Positions 61,296-64,000 of a stretch of 64,000 nucleotides of DNA are shown one piece after another. Position 1 is the stretch's first letter. Each line of letters opens with the position of its first letter. The notes under the pieces are model-generated. The model ran no database searches, was not told the origin of the DNA, and was given only the letters and a program-made list of their open reading frames with translations. This stretch comes from Isoperla grammatica (taxonomy: Eukaryota; Arthropoda; Insecta; Plecoptera; Perlodidae). The position numbers and the translations under genes were made by a program. The stretch is from assembly GCA_945910005.1 (NCBI GenBank), contig OX246747.1:9254525-9318524 (forward strand), in the 5' to 3' direction.

Positions 61296-63986
61296 ATGTC
61301 TTCAGGTTCGCGATCGCCTTCTCCGGTGTCGGAGTTTTGTTGCTTTCTACTTGACCGGTAAGTTGTTTTGTCACGTACTTTAAAATAAAATACTTGTGAT
61401 ATTTGAAAAAAGAAATCTATTTCCTCCTATAATTTTATAAAGTTTCAAAAATAAGTTTTTATTAAATTATCCATGGTGCGGATTTATTTACATATTTCTG
61501 TTGACGTGACGTGGATCTGACAAGAAAAAAAAAAATTATTCAACTTTACGCGTTTATATTTCTATTCAATTAACACGTATTGATAACCGATCTTTGTCAA
61601 TAAAATATTAGAAAACTGCGGACTATTATTAAAATCCGGCATTTAAGTGTTGTTGTTGTGGAACTGGACCCAAAATTCGTAATAAAAATATAATTAGTAG
61701 AACGCGAATCTATAGACACGTTTGGTAAACACAGTTTTTTCTTCCTTGCTAGAATCCCACGGACAGCAGAGGCAGAGGCCTTGGAAGCCTCGCTGGCCGA
61801 ACTGCTGGCGTGGGTGGGCGACGACGATGTTGAGTTCCCGGACACCTATGGGGGCAATGACGCGCTCCGCGACTTGTTTGGGCCCGATCAGCTGCCCCTA
61901 CACGCCAATAGTACCCCCATAGGCGACGGAGGCGGCGTCGATACGTTATACTACACTCCGCCGCCTCCGTCTGACGATAACATCTTCGGGCTCTCGCCGA
62001 TCGTCTTCAGCCCGGTTCAAAGAAGTGAGACGTCGACACCATCAGATGACTTCTACTGCGCGCAGATAATCCCTGACACGTGAGTTTAATATGAACCAAT
62101 AATTACTATTGACGTATAGGATATTATGTATGAAGGTGTGTTTTTATTTTATAATATATGCATACACGCATAACATAGTGACATGTGTTACTGGGGGATC
62201 CGAGATGTGTCACTTTATCACACGTTCAGCATTTAAGTATTCACTTCTAGAATCGTGGTTTTTATTTTAATAATAAAAAATGTAGGTGAATAGAGATTAT
62301 AATGTTTGTTTGTTTGCGTTTAGGCCGGAGATCATCTATCGCCCGGAATTGGGACCAGCGCGGCGGTTGAGTTTCGCGTCGGACGATGAAGAAGACGCGC
62401 AAACTCCTCCTCGGTTAGTTATAATTTTTATATATCATAAAATGTCATATATTTTAATACATCAAAATGTTTTTTAAGTGTACACATCTGATGTACCAAC
62501 TACATTGGTCTTATAAATAATTCCCTGTCGCGTTACAGCGTCGAGGTGAGACGTCCCGAACCCTGCCGACCGCGCAAGTCCAGACCTGGTTGGGGTGAAA
62601 TGTTGGAGCGTCGCAAGCGCGCCGCGACGACTCCTCTATCTCCTCCCAACCAACGCCGCCGCCGCACCGCATCACCTGAAACCATCGACCTCGTTACACC
62701 ACCCTGCACGCCGTACGAAGTGGTGTGGTCCCCTATTAGCGAGGGCTTTCTAAACGCTATAGAATGCGCGGAAGCGGCCATGGAAGCCGACTGGTACTCG
62801 TCACCGCCCGCACATGCCGGGGAGTCAAAGGTTCGCGCTGCGTGGGAATCGAACCCGATTCCGTCCGTCACGCAGTACGAGCCTTTCCGTGGTACATGTG
62901 GGCAGTGTAACGATGTTTGTACGCGAATTGCAACCGATCCTACAACTAGTGCTGACTCCGGCGCCGCCTCGGCGTCTGAGTTGGAATATAGACCAAATAG
63001 CTTTGTAGATGGCGGTGTAGACTATTTAATACAATACGAAAACGCGCTTGTACAGTGTTATGAAAGTATGGCGCTCGATATCTCGCCGATAGAAGACGCG
63101 CCTACTCTCAGCGTTCAGGGTGGAGTGATGAGAGGTGGTGGTGTAAAGCGAAAGGCGTCCTCCCCCACCCCCACCGACGCCGACGCCACTGCCAACGACG
63201 CCATCGCACCCCGTCGGAAAAAGCAACGCCCGCCGCCGCAGATGTCGTGTATTGAGCCCGCTGCAGTACGGTGAGTGTTTGAATTATTATTTAAAGACTA
63301 AGAATTAAGAAGAAAAAATATTCTAAAAACTAATATTTTTATTTAGACTCTATCCACAATATTGCAAACGGCGCGAATATAATAAAATGTACTTCGTAGT
63401 ATATACAATTGATAATAAAAACAAGACAAAAAAAAAAAAATACAGATGTAGTTTAGTAAACAAGTGTGCGTGTATGTTAACTACCATTAACACTTCATTA
63501 CAATAATACTGATTCCTTTTTTTTTCACAGTTTGGCACGGTGTCGCAGGCAATGCACAGACAGGTGCTCCAGGTGTTGCGACTGCAAAACGTGTTGCCAG
63601 GGGTGCGTTGACTGCGTCCAGCGTGGCGGGTGTGGTGACGATGAGGACGACGACGACGACGAGACCTACGTCCCCCCCTGCCCGAGATGGCGCAACCCAA
63701 CTCGCGAGCCGCCGAGAGACAGAGATGGGCCCGACGGCGCAGGGCCGAGCGCCGCACCGGGTACCGGAGGTGGAGGCGCCGCGTCGGGTACCGCACCGGG
63801 TACTGGAGGCGGAGGTGCCACTTCAGGTGGTGACGGTTCCGGCGCTCCGATGTACGGTGGCGGTGGCGGTGGCGGAGGCGGAGGCGGAGGCGGAGGCGGA
63901 GGCGGAGGCGGAGGCGGAGGCGGAGGCGGAGGCGGAGGCGGAGGCGGAAACGGAAACGGCTTCACCATCATTGAAAGGGGGGACAG
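61296..63986 (+). CDS. Unrecognised multi-exon gene: acidic, Cys-rich, Gly-rich protein (3' partial)
   Basis: Exons: 61296-61357, 61753-62079, 62324-62413, 62539-63270 and 63531 to probably 63986, where GACAG|GTATTA may be the next donor. Every intron is GT-AG and phase 2, and the joined frame has no stop. The start ATG (MSSGSRSPSPVSEF) follows a TATA-like region. Exon 2 is acidic and Pro-rich; exon 3 has FASDDEEDAQTPP; exon 4 has basic clusters (RRKRAATTP; QRRRRTASP; RRKKQRPPP) that look like nuclear signals, an ETIDLVTPP segment resembling a SUMO-interaction motif, and many SP/TP sites. Exon 5 has a Cys-dense stretch (CRRQCTDRCSRCCDC, then CCQGCVDC), an Asp run, and a long (GGCGGA)n poly-Gly. 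It resembles a nuclear regulator; no family was recognised. It continues beyond the window. Confidence 0.75.
63851..63948 (+). repeat. (GGCGGA)n poly-Gly repeat in exon 5
   Basis: About 16 hexamer units code for a Gly run; Pro-rich frames on the minus strand are shadows. Confidence 0.9.
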
Positions 63987-64000
63987 GTATTATAAACGTT

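Noticed and set aside
63666..63971. Poly-Pro protein on the minus strand
   Set aside because: Antisense of the (GGCGGA)n poly-Gly exon.

Overview
This is nuclear DNA from an animal, probably a marine invertebrate. GT-AG introns are easy to place, there are no operons or bacterial ribosome sites, and almost every recognisable protein belongs to a metazoan transposon family (SGNH-type LINEs, Tx1/L1-like and I-clade LINEs, Harbinger, hAT, Mutator-like, Ty3 and Ty1/copia). Repeated 'taggccta' runs and dense young repeats fit an echinoderm, hemichordate or amphioxus-like genome, but the sequence does not settle the species.

Layout. 1-4402: a non-LTR retrotransposon whose first ORF carries an SGNH-hydrolase fold and a TARG1/OARD1-type macrodomain, followed by an RT ORF with no endonuclease domain. 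4.76-8.02 kb (-): a decayed coiled-coil gene built from 105-bp and 75-bp coding repeats. 8.2-13.1 kb: transposase-like remnants, a damaged copy of a zinc-finger exon, and SINEs. 13.9-15.5 kb (-): an intact DDE transposase with DD82E spacing and a histone-type stem-loop just after its stop codon. 16.7-18.6 kb: tandem repeats. 19.0-25.7 kb (-): an intact-looking eight-exon gene for a 302-aa two-finger C2H2 protein; a Tx1/L1-like LINE sits in an (AC)n tract of its sixth intron. 24.9-28.8 kb: CpG-rich and other tandem repeats. 29.2-29.8 and 36.1-39.5 kb: two arrays of one minisatellite family. 30.6-33.6 kb: Myb/SANT-like exons, a SINE-like element and a 99-bp coding repeat. 33.6-36.0 kb: SINEs, a Ty1/copia fragment and a LINE ORF1 fragment. 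40-48 kb: two Harbinger transposase copies, a Myb/SANT exon and a Mutator-like transposase remnant, with more SINEs. 48.4-53.6 kb: a SINE split by an I-clade LINE, which itself holds another SINE and a 362-bp near-perfect palindrome. 53.7-56.4 kb: an RCC1 fragment cut by an LTR, and a THAP gene interrupted by a non-autonomous hAT element. 57.4-59.5 kb (-): Ty3-type gag-protease-RT remnants. 61.3 kb to the right edge (+): an unrecognised multi-exon gene for an acidic, Cys-rich, Gly-rich nuclear-looking protein whose introns are all phase 2.

Most of the window is layered mobile DNA. The order of several insertions can be read from target-site duplications (LINE in SINE, SINE in LINE, hAT in a THAP exon). 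Two SINE head types and two tail types are freely combined, and one head has a conserved 5' motif resembling the HDV-like ribozyme of trypanosome L1Tc. The two host genes that look alive are the zinc-finger gene and the 61-64 kb gene; I recognise neither family.
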